A stretch of DNA of 19,181 nt from JBBRMQ01 sp038230775 (GTDB lineage Bacteria; Acidobacteriota; Thermoanaerobaculia; Gp7-AA8): the NCBI GenBank assembly GCA_038230775.1, contig JBBRMQ010000059.1:1-19181 (forward strand), given 5' to 3'. Numbering within the stretch: the first letter of the stretch is position 1; each line of letters begins with the position of its first letter. The notes beneath the pieces are model-generated. The model had not been told where the DNA came from and searched no databases. It saw nothing but the letters and a program-made list of their open reading frames with translations. This document shows positions 12,758 to 19,181 of the stretch, piece by piece. Both the position numbers and the translations under genes were made by a program.

Positions 12758-14424
12758 GAAAGCTCGCGATTCTTCTCCTCGCCGCGACTCCCCTTTTCGC
12801 CGCCGATAACCGGTTCAACGTCGTGGAAGCGACGATCCCGCAGATGCAGGAAGCGATGCGCAGCGGCCGCCTCACCTCGCGCGATCTGGTGATGCAGTAC
12901 CTGGCGCGCATCGGCATGTACGAAGACCGGCTCAACGCCGCCATCTACGTGAACCCGAACGCGTTGAAGGAAGCGGAGCAGCTCGACGCCGAGCGCAAGG
13001 CCGGCAAGATCCGCGGACCGCTGCACGGCATTCCGATCGCGATCAAAGACAACATCATGACGACGAACATGCCGACCACCGGCGGCGCGCTCGTGTTCGC
13101 CGACTACGTCCCGCCGTACGAGGCGACGGTGACGAAGAACCTGCGCGACGCGGGCGCGATCATCATCGCCAAGACAGGAATGACCGAGCTGGCAAACTGG
13201 GTGGCCGGCAATCCGCCGATGCCGTCGAACTACAACGCGCTGCACGGCTACGGATACAACCCGTTCGATCCGCGACGCGACCCGCGCGACGCCACGTTCG
13301 ACGGCCGCCCTGCGCTCTTCACCGGCGGCTCGAGCTCCGGCATCGGCACCAACGCAAACTTCTGGGCCGGCAACGTCGGCACCGAAACCTCGGGCTCCAT
13401 CCTCAGCCCGTCGAACCAGAACATGCTCGTCGGCATCAAGCCGACCGTCGGACGCATCAGCCGCTACGGCGTCATCCCCATCACCGCCGACCAGGACACG
13501 CCCGGCCCGATGGCGAAGAGCGTCACCGATGCGGCCATTATGTTCGGCGTGCTCGAAGGAAGCGCGCCCGATGCGAACGATCCTGCCACGACGAAATGTT
13601 CGCGCAACGCCGACTACACGAAGTTCCTCGTCCGCGACGGCCTCAAAGGCGCGCGCATCGGCATCCCTCGCGCGAACTACTACGACAAGGTCAAGGCGCC
13701 GGGCTCCGATCGCGACCGCGGCGGCATCAACGACGATCAGAAAAAAGTGATGACCGAGGCGATCACGATTCTCAAGGAGCAGGGGGCGGTGATCGTCGAT
13801 CCCGCCGACATCCCGAGCATCGTCGACAAGGACGCGAACAACAATCTCCTCAACTGGGGAGTCTGCACCGACTTCGACGAGGTGAAGGGTCGCAAGTGCT
13901 CGATCGACCTCGCCTACGGAATGGAACGCGACTTCAACGCCTGGCTCAAATCCCTCGGCCCCTCGGCACCGGTGAAAACGCTGGCCGAACTGCGGGACTG
14001 GAATCGCAAGCACGAGAAATCGGGCGCGATCAAATACGGACAATCACTGCTCGACATCTCCGATGCGATGGATACGGAGATCTTCCGCTCGCGTTACGAA
14101 TCCGATCGCACGAAGGACGTCTTTCTCAGCGCAACGCACGGGATCGATGAAGTGATGAAGGCGAACAACCTCGATGCGTTGCTTTTCCCCGGATCGGGCA
14201 GTGCAGGCGTGGCGTCGCGGCCCGGCTATCCGACGGTGCTGGTGCCGTTCGGTACGGCTCCGAACGCGCCAACGCCCGCGTTTCCGGAGAAGTTCAACGC
14301 AGTCGCCTCGCCGTTGGGCGTGGGATTTACCGGGATGGCGTGCAGCGAGCCAACCTTGATCAAGCTCGCGTTCGCGTTCGAGCAGGCGACGAAGCGCCGC
14401 GTTTCGCCGCCGCTGTTCCCGTAG
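12754..14424 (+). CDS. Sec-exported amidase (amidase signature family)
   Basis: This 556-residue amidase has a Sec signal peptide, MRKLAILLLAATPLFAAD, with likely cleavage after FAA (about 17). The amidase core follows, with Lys98 in IPIAIKDN, a serine cluster GGSSSG (191-196) and nucleophile Ser215 in ETSGSIL, then MLVGIKPTVG. The spacing from the serine cluster to Ser215 is about two residues shorter than in many amidases, and TSGS replaces TDGS or TGGS. This matches a subtype I recall from other bacteria rather than damage. It should hydrolyse amides outside the cytoplasm; the substrate is unknown. It shares the operon of the HNH-like gene by a 4-base overlap. It is clearly related to the Tat-exported amidase at 39-1592 but diverged, longer, and exported by another route. 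Confidence 0.92.
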   Translation: MRKLAILLLAATPLFAADNRFNVVEATIPQMQEAMRSGRLTSRDLVMQYLARIGMYEDRLNAAIYVNPNALKEAEQLDAERKAGKIRGPLHGIPIAIKDNIMTTNMPTTGGALVFADYVPPYEATVTKNLRDAGAIIIAKTGMTELANWVAGNPPMPSNYNALHGYGYNPFDPRRDPRDATFDGRPALFTGGSSSGIGTNANFWAGNVGTETSGSILSPSNQNMLVGIKPTVGRISRYGVIPITADQDTPGPMAKSVTDAAIMFGVLEGSAPDANDPATTKCSRNADYTKFLVRDGLKGARIGIPRANYYDKVKAPGSDRDRGGINDDQKKVMTEAITILKEQGAVIVDPADIPSIVDKDANNNLLNWGVCTDFDEVKGRKCSIDLAYGMERDFNAWLKSLGPSAPVKTLAELRDWNRKHEKSGAIKYGQSLLDISDAMDTEIFRSRYESDRTKDVFLSATHGIDEVMKANNLDALLFPGSGSAGVASRPGYPTVLVPFGTAPNAPTPAFPEKFNAVASPLGVGFTGMACSEPTLIKLAFAFEQATKRRVSPPLFP

Positions 14425-14437
14425 TGGAACGGCGGTT

Positions 14438-14492
14438 CTGTGCGAGGACCGGCTTTTAGCCGGCCGACCGGCTGAAGCCGGTCCTCACACAG
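14438..14492. repeat. Palindromic repeat, family A, between convergent genes
   Basis: CTGTGCGAGG to CCTCACACAG contains the hairpins CCGGCTTTTAGCCGG and GACCGGCTGAAGCCGGTC. It lies 13 bases after the amidase stop codon (plus strand) and 4 bases after the stop codon of the RRM gene (minus strand). It could serve as a terminator or 3' stabiliser for both. One half is degenerate (TTTT loop). Confidence 0.85.
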
Positions 14493-14496
14493 AAGC

Positions 14497-14970
14497 TTAC
14501 AGGCTTCGTTTCTTGCCGCGGATGTTGCGTCGGCTGCCCTTCGACTTGCCACCGCCGGGAGCGCCACCGCCACCACCGTAGCCACCGCCGCCGCCTTCGT
14601 AGCCGCCGCCGTAGCCACCGCCACCACCGCCGCCACCGGGATAACCGCCGCCACCGCCGCCAGCGTAGCCGCCGCCACCGCCGCCAAACGACGGGCGCTG
14701 GCCGCCGCCACCGCTGGTGCGGGGCCGGTCTTCGGCAGCGTTCACACGGAGCGCACGGCCGCCGAGCTCATAGCCATTGAACTTCTCGATGGCTTTCGCT
14801 GCGTCATCATCCGAGGTGAATTCAACGAACGCGAAGCCGCGCTTGCGTCCGCTCTCTCGATCGACGGGGAGAAACACATCGCGCAGCTCGCCGATCTGGC
14901 CGAACAACGCCTGCACTTCTTCCTTCGTCGTATTGAAATCCAAGTTCCCTACAAAGACTTTCGAAGACAT
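14497..14970 (-). CDS. Glycine-rich RRM RNA-binding protein
   Basis: This 157-residue protein has one RNA recognition motif (about 3-77) with RNP2 VFVGNL (5-10) and RNP1 RKRGFAFVEF (42-51), whose aromatic residues stack on RNA bases. A glycine-rich tail (about 87-141) is made of runs of Gly broken by Tyr, and a basic end (KSKGSRRNIRGKKRSL) can contact RNA non-specifically. Bacterial proteins of this form are often cold- or stress-induced RNA chaperones; regulation here is not visible. The DNA of the tail is low-complexity GCC/ACC. The upstream gap to the SlyD remnant (14971-15040) holds GATAAT (15006-15011, minus strand) as a possible -10 but no good -35 box or Shine-Dalgarno sequence. A family A palindrome follows the stop codon. 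Confidence 0.92.
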   Translation of the reverse strand: MSSKVFVGNLDFNTTKEEVQALFGQIGELRDVFLPVDRESGRKRGFAFVEFTSDDDAAKAIEKFNGYELGGRALRVNAAEDRPRTSGGGGQRPSFGGGGGGYAGGGGGGYPGGGGGGGGYGGGYEGGGGGYGGGGGAPGGGKSKGSRRNIRGKKRSL

Positions 14971-15040
14971 CCAATCATCACTTTCTGCCCCTTGGGCTGA
15001 GACACATTATCGCAAGGTTCGGGCCGATGGGCCGGCAAAC

Positions 15041-15351
15041 TCATCGTATCGAAAGCAACTCGACGTCGAAGATGAGGGTTTTGCCGGCCAGCGGGTGGTT
15101 TGCGTCGAGTGTAATGGACTCCTCATCGGCGGCCGTGATGTGCATTGCGGCGCTCTGTCCGTCCGGCAGCTGGACTCGGACAGAGTCCCCTACCACCACC
15201 TCGTCGCCCGGCTGGAGGGACGAGCGCAAAACCTCAAAGACGAGGTCGTCTTCCCGGTCCCCATAAGCGTTCTCGGCCGCAATCGTCGCGACTTCTTCTG
15301 TCCAACGCTCATTCCGACCATCGCCTCTTCCAGTCCGCGCGCGTGGACATG
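15041..15351 (-). pseudogene. Frameshifted, N-terminally truncated SlyD-type prolyl isomerase
   Basis: The last 82 residues in one frame match the end of SlyD (FKBP-type peptidyl-prolyl isomerase and chaperone): ATIAAENAYGDRED, then a domain ending with the signature NHPLAGKTLIFDVELL. The residues just before, in another frame (about 15336-15292), read GLEEAMVGMSVGQKK, the conserved SlyD piece that belongs directly upstream. The two join if one base is missing near 15289-15291. The first 40 or so residues of SlyD, including the start, are not found; the sequence there soon becomes repeats (15371-15479). The ORF open in this frame to 15439 only reads the repeats as protein. Either the gene has decayed after loss of its 5' end, or the frameshift is a sequence error on top of a truncation. 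A functional protein is unlikely. Confidence 0.7.
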
Positions 15352-15370
15352 CGAAGTCTTCGCCACTGTT

Positions 15371-15479
15371 GCGGCTTCGCCGCGTTGACGGTTGACAATG
15401 GACGGTTGACGGTAAACTACCGGTTCGGCCGACCGTCAACTGTCAACCGTCAACCGTTAACGCGCCGCGTCAGCGGCGC
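15371..15479. repeat. Composite repeat: hairpins flanking a GTTGAC inverted repeat
   Basis: The stretch opens with hairpin GCGGC-TTC-GCCGC (15371-15383). Then two imperfect 30-base arms face each other, 15384-15413 and 15432-15461, each built from GTTGACGG-like units (GTTGACGGTTGAC on the left). It closes with hairpin GCGCCGC-GTCA-GCGGCGC (15462-15479). It lies where the N-terminus of SlyD should be and ends 8 bases before the helicase ATG. I see no gene in it. Confidence 0.75.
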
Positions 15480-15487
15480 ACGTGAAT

Positions 15488-18400
15488 ATGTCTCTCGAAC
15501 AATTCCATCCCCTCATCCGCAGGTGGTTCTCAGAAAACCTCGGCCAGCCCACCGCGGCACAGGCTGAAGGATGGGCTTCGATCCGCGATGGGCGTCACAC
15601 ACTGATCGCCGCACCGACGGGCTCCGGTAAGACGCTCGCTGCTTTCCTCTCGGCGCTCAACGACCTGTTCGAAGAGGGTCTGCGTGCGCCGCTTCCAGAT
15701 GAAGTGCGTGTGCTCTATGTCTCGCCACTGAAGGCGCTGAGCGCAGATATCCACAAGAATCTCGCCGAGCCGCGCAAGGCCATCCGCCGTCTCGCCGAGG
15801 AGGCGAATCTCGAAGCGCCGCGGATCACGGCTGCCGTCCGCACCGGCGACACCACCCAGAAAGATCGCGCGGCGATGTTGAAGACGCCGCCACACATCCT
15901 GGTCACGACCCCGGAGTCGCTGTATCTGCTGCTGACTGCAGAGCGCAGCCGCGAAATGCTGCGGACCGTTCGCACCGTGATCGTCGACGAGATCCATGCG
16001 GTCATCGGAACCCGTCGCGGCGCGCACCTCGCGCTGTCGCTCGAACGGCTCCAGCAGATTGCTTCGCGACCTCTACACCGCGTAGGCCTGTCGGCGACAC
16101 AGAAGCCGATCGAGGAAGTCGCGCGCTATCTGATCGGGTGTGCGGACCGGCTTCAGCCGGTCATCGTCGATCACGGCCACCGCCGCGAGATGGACCTCAA
16201 CATCGAGACGCCGCGCTCGCCGCTGGAAGCCGTGATGTCAACCGAGGTGTGGACGGAGTACTACGACCGGTTGACGGAGCTGATCAACGCGCACCGCACG
16301 ACGCTCGTGTTCGTGAACACGCGCAAGATGGCCGAACGCGTCGCCCGCCACCTCTCCGACCGCCTCGGCGAACGAGCGGTGACGGCGCACCACGGCAGCC
16401 TGTCGAAAGAGAATCGCCTCGACGCCGAGCAGCGCCTCAAGAACGGCGAGTTGAAGGCACTGGTTGCCACCGCTTCACTGGAGCTCGGCATCGACATCGG
16501 CCACGTCGATCTCGTCTGCCAGATCGGATCGCCGCACCGCATCGCAACCTTTCTGCAGCGTGTCGGCCGATCGGGACACTCTATTGCCGGCACGCCGAAA
16601 GGACGGATCTTCCCCGTCTCTCGGGACGACCTCGTGGAGTGCGCGGCACTTCTCCGCGCAGTGAAGCGAGGGGAGCTCGATCACATCGTCGTGCACGACG
16701 CGCCACTCGACGTCCTCGCACAGCAGATCGTTGCGGAGACGGCGTGCGACGACTACGCCGAAGACGATCTCTTCGCGCTGGTGCGGCGCGCGTGGCCGTA
16801 TCGCGAGCTGACACGCGCCAGCTTCGACGAGGTCGTGAAGATGGTGGCGGAGGGCTTCGCCACGCGGCGCGGCCGGCGCGCGGCACTCATTCATCGCGAC
16901 GAAGTGAACGGCATCGTGAAAGGCCGCCGCGGCTCGCGCATGCTCGCCATCGCATCCGGCGGAGCGATTCCGGAAGTCGCCGACTATCGCGTGGTGATGG
17001 AGCCGGACGAGACGTTCATCGGCACGCTCAACGAAGACTTCGCGATCGAAAGCAATGTCGGCGACATCTTCCAGCTCGGCAACGCATCGTGGCAGGTGCT
17101 GCAGGTTGGCAGCGGAACGGTCCGTGTCGCCGACGCCAAAGGCGCGCCGCCGACGATTCCGTTCTGGCTCGGCGAGGCGCCATCGCGCAGCGATGAGTTG
17201 TCGAAGGCGGTGAGCGATTTGCGTGACTCGGTGTGTGGGCCGGCTTCGGCCGGCCATGACCGGCTGAAGCCGGTCCTCACACAGGTTATCGACGAATGCG
17301 GGATTCCCGATCATGCTGCTCGCGAGATCGTCGCCTATCTCACCGAGTCCCATCAGGTCCTCGGCGTCATGCCGACGCAGGACACGATCGTCCTCGAGCG
17401 CTTCTTCGACGAGTCGGGCGGCATGCAGCTCATCCTGCACGCGCCGTTCGGCAGCCGCATCAACAAGGCGTGGGGCCTCGCGCTGCGCAAGCGGTTCTGC
17501 CGGCAGTTCAACTTCGAACTGCAGGCGGCGGCGACCGAGGATGGAGTCCTATTGTCGTTGGGCCCGCAGCATTCGTTTCCGCTCGCCGACGTGTTCCGCT
17601 ATCTGCATCCGAACACGGTCAAGGACATCCTGGTGCAGGCGTTCCTCGTGGCGCCTGTCTTCGCGACGCGATGGCGCTGGAACACGACGATCTCGCTGGC
17701 AATCCCGCGCAATCGCAACGGCCGCAAGATCGCGCCGCAGCTGCAGCGGGCGATGGCGGACGACCTGATGGCCGCAGTGTTCCCGGATGCTGCTGCCTGC
17801 CCCGAGAATCTGTCCGGCGATCGCGAGCTGCCCGATCATCCGCTCGTCAATCAGGCGGTGCGCGATTGCCTGGAAGAAGCGATGGACTTCGACGGCCTCA
17901 CGCGCGTCCTGCAGCGCATTCACTCCGGCGAGATCACCTGCGTCGCACGCGACACTCCGGAGCCGTCGCCGCTCTGCTACGAACTGATCAACGCCAGGCC
18001 GTACGCATTTCTCGACGACGCGCCACTGGAAGAACGACGAACGCAGGCCGTCTATACGCGCCGCGCCGGCGAGAATTCGTTCGGCCGCCTCGACGCCGCG
18101 GCGATCGAGCGGGTCCGCGAGGAGGCCCGCCCCGATCCTCGCGATGCGGACGAACTGCACGATGCGATGCTGACGACCGGATTCCTGCTCGAGGGTGAAT
18201 TCGATCGTGCGCTGATGGAGCCGCTCGTCGCTTCACGGCGGGCCGGGCGCGCCGGCGAGGTGTGGATCACCGCGGAGCGGCTGCCGGAGCTTCTCGCCCT
18301 TCGTCTCGTGGACACCTCGCTCGTCGCACCCGCGTCGCGCCTGCGTGCATGGACGCGCGAGGAAGCGCTGGCCGAGCTGATTCGCGGACGCATGACGATG

Positions 18401-19181
18401 GTCGGTCCGACCACCGCGCGCGCACTCGCGGAATCGCTGTCGGTCGAGACTTCCGAAGCCGATCTCGCGCTGCTCAAGCTCGAATCGGATGGCGCGATCC
18501 TGCGCGGCTCGTTCGAGAGCCCCGGCGCCGAAGAATGGTGCGACCGCGCCTTGCTGGCCCGCATTCATCGTTACACCTTGAATCGTCTGCGCGCGGAGAT
18601 CGAGCCGGTCAGCGTCGCCGACTTCACGCGGTTTCTGTTCTCCTGGCAGCACGTCACGTCGAAGCTCACCGGCATCGACGGAGTGCGGGCGATCGCGCAT
18701 CAGTTGGAAGGGTGCCCGATCGCTTCGACCTGCTTCGAAAAAACGATCCTGCCCGCACGCGTCGATCGCTACCAAGCGTTGCAGCTGGATGGAATCTGCC
18801 TCACGGGCGAGTTCGGCTGGTCGAAGGCCGGAGCCGCGATCGCAATCTACCCGCGTGAAAACGCGCTGGCGTGGATCGGCGCACAACTGGCAGCGCTGAG
18901 CGATCGCGCGCAGGCAGTGCTCGATACGCTGCGGACGAAAGGCGCGTCGTTCTTCGATGATCGGGAGGCACTCGAAGAGCTCGTCGACGCGGGACTGATC
19001 ACCTCCGACGGCTTCTACGGACGCCGCTCGCCTGGCCGCTGGGCCCTTCTTCCATCGGGTGAGATCGATGCCGCCGACGTTCATGCCCGAGCTCTCTTGC
19101 GCCGGTATGGAGTGGTCTTCCGCCGGATCGCCGTGCGCGAGAATGTCGCGCCGTGGCGCGAGATCGTTCGCGTCTATCGAC
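15488..19181 (+). CDS. lhr: Lhr-type large DEAD/DEAH helicase (partial, 3' end outside)
   Basis: An open frame of 1,231 codons runs off the window end. It encodes an Lhr-family superfamily 2 helicase, an ATP-driven 3'-5' translocase linked to DNA repair. Visible motifs: Walker A AAPTGSGKT (41-49), SPLKAL (79-84), DEIH (167-170), LSAT (201-204), VATASLELGIDIG (327-339), and QRVGRSGH (357-364). DYRVV..PDETFIGTLNEDF and FQLGNASWQVL come from the Lhr-specific winged-helix region, and FDESGGMQLILHAPFGSRIN onwards is the DEAD/H-associated domain. Full Lhr proteins are about 1,400-1,500 residues, so the end is missing. Two palindromic repeat units lie in frame: residues 218-225 (CADRLQPV) and 582-599 (VCGPASAGHDRLKPVLTQ). 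No Shine-Dalgarno sequence precedes the ATG; the repeat at 15371-15479 ends 8 bases before it. MSLEQFHPLIRRWF fits the family start. Confidence 0.92.
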   Translation, partial: MSLEQFHPLIRRWFSENLGQPTAAQAEGWASIRDGRHTLIAAPTGSGKTLAAFLSALNDLFEEGLRAPLPDEVRVLYVSPLKALSADIHKNLAEPRKAIRRLAEEANLEAPRITAAVRTGDTTQKDRAAMLKTPPHILVTTPESLYLLLTAERSREMLRTVRTVIVDEIHAVIGTRRGAHLALSLERLQQIASRPLHRVGLSATQKPIEEVARYLIGCADRLQPVIVDHGHRREMDLNIETPRSPLEAVMSTEVWTEYYDRLTELINAHRTTLVFVNTRKMAERVARHLSDRLGERAVTAHHGSLSKENRLDAEQRLKNGELKALVATASLELGIDIGHVDLVCQIGSPHRIATFLQRVGRSGHSIAGTPKGRIFPVSRDDLVECAALLRAVKRGELDHIVVHDAPLDVLAQQIVAETACDDYAEDDLFALVRRAWPYRELTRASFDEVVKMVAEGFATRRGRRAALIHRDEVNGIVKGRRGSRMLAIASGGAIPEVADYRVVMEPDETFIGTLNEDFAIESNVGDIFQLGNASWQVLQVGSGTVRVADAKGAPPTIPFWLGEAPSRSDELSKAVSDLRDSVCGPASAGHDRLKPVLTQVIDECGIPDHAAREIVAYLTESHQVLGVMPTQDTIVLERFFDESGGMQLILHAPFGSRINKAWGLALRKRFCRQFNFELQAAATEDGVLLSLGPQHSFPLADVFRYLHPNTVKDILVQAFLVAPVFATRWRWNTTISLAIPRNRNGRKIAPQLQRAMADDLMAAVFPDAAACPENLSGDRELPDHPLVNQAVRDCLEEAMDFDGLTRVLQRIHSGEITCVARDTPEPSPLCYELINARPYAFLDDAPLEERRTQAVYTRRAGENSFGRLDAAAIERVREEARPDPRDADELHDAMLTTGFLLEGEFDRALMEPLVASRRAGRAGEVWITAERLPELLALRLVDTSLVAPASRLRAWTREEALAELIRGRMTMVGPTTARALAESLSVETSEADLALLKLESDGAILRGSFESPGAEEWCDRALLARIHRYTLNRLRAEIEPVSVADFTRFLFSWQHVTSKLTGIDGVRAIAHQLEGCPIASTCFEKTILPARVDRYQALQLDGICLTGEFGWSKAGAAIAIYPRENALAWIGAQLAALSDRAQAVLDTLRTKGASFFDDREALEELVDAGLITSDGFYGRRSPGRWALLPSGEIDAADVHARALLRRYGVVFRRIAVRENVAPWREIVRVYR
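16138..16162. repeat. lhr: Half family A palindrome inside the helicase gene
   Basis: GTGTGCGG followed by GACCGGCTTCAGCCGGTC is one flank and one hairpin of the family A unit, identical in the stem to the copy at 5624-5677. It is read in frame as about CADRLQPV (residues 218-225), between YLIG and IVDHGHRREMDL, where Lhr proteins vary in length. Confidence 0.75.
17231..17284. repeat. lhr: Complete family A palindrome in frame in the helicase gene
   Basis: GTGTGTGG, hairpin GGCCGGCTTCGGCCGGCC, hairpin GACCGGCTGAAGCCGGTC and CACACAG make a whole 54-base unit, very close to the intergenic copy at 1612-1667. It is 18 codons long with no stop in this frame and encodes VCGPASAGHDRLKPVLTQ, between SDLRDS and VIDECGIPDHAAREIV of the helicase. 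Confidence 0.88.

Noticed and set aside
12613..14043. Minus-strand open frame of 476 codons opposite the Sec amidase
   Set aside because: It is Val/Arg/Ala/Asp-rich, as expected from the reverse strand of GC-biased codons, and lies entirely under strongly supported genes.
14570..14720. Low-complexity GCC/ACC stretch as a CRISPR or tandem repeat
   Set aside because: It encodes the Gly/Tyr tail of the RRM protein in frame and has no spacer-repeat pattern.
15352..15439. N-terminal part of the minus-strand frame continuous with SlyD
   Set aside because: Its residues come from GTTGAC repeats and a hairpin, not from a SlyD N-terminus, so I treat the gene as broken.
16138..17196. Plus-strand open frame of 352 codons inside the helicase region
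   Set aside because: The helicase frame carries all SF2 motifs; this frame is Arg-rich and starts within the repeat half unit.

Overview
The window is GC-rich, densely coded bacterial chromosome. The organism is probably Gram-negative: it has a two-gene sortase/VIT-vWA substrate module of the type found in Gram-negative bacteria and a ChvG/ChvI-like two-component pair. Several families of palindromic intergenic repeats and two secreted amidases suggest an environmental or soil lineage such as Acidobacteriota. That placement is inference from gene style only; there is no rRNA or other marker. I see no tRNA, rRNA, CRISPR array, transposase, integrase or phage gene.

Layout. 1-20: tail of a palindromic repeat. 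39-1592 (-): Tat-exported amidase. 1612-1667: palindrome. 1674-3689 (-): soluble GAF-PAS-PAS histidine kinase. 3741-4631 (+): short zinc alcohol dehydrogenase, divergent from the kinase. 4651-5607 (-): quinone oxidoreductase, convergent with it. 5624-5677: palindrome. 5678-8276 (-): operon of VIT/vWA surface protein with an LPSTA tail, sortase, and a 40-residue ORF. 8390-9094 and 9288-10796 (+): response regulator and membrane histidine kinase, divergent from the sortase operon and separated from each other by an inverted pair of palindromes. 10751-11881 (-): MFS transporter whose 3' end overlaps the kinase. 11975-12757 (+): HNH-like protein lacking a key segment, overlapping by ATGA a Sec-exported amidase at 12754-14424. 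14497-14970 (-): glycine-rich RRM protein. 15041-15351 (-): SlyD remnant, frameshifted and without its N-terminus. 15371-15479: composite repeat. 15488-19181 (+): large Lhr-type helicase running off the window edge.

How the genes work together. The clearest functional unit is 5678-10796. An exported VIT/vWA protein carries a sorting signal, and its dedicated sortase follows two bases later. A divergent sensor kinase and regulator could control both. The rest are mostly independent housekeeping or metabolic genes.

The most unusual structural signal is a palindrome family (GTGTG, GACCGGCT..AGCCGGTC hairpins, CACAC). Copies lie 0-6 bases from stop codons at three places. One whole unit (17231-17284) and one half unit (16138-16162) also lie in frame inside the helicase gene, so they would be translated. 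A second theme is that four genes at the head of transcription units have a -10-like hexamer 6-7 bases before the start codon, as in leaderless mRNAs, while genes inside operons have Shine-Dalgarno sequences. I did not find a wholly new multi-gene system. The sortase module, the translated palindromes and the two damaged genes (SlyD, HNH) deserve follow-up.
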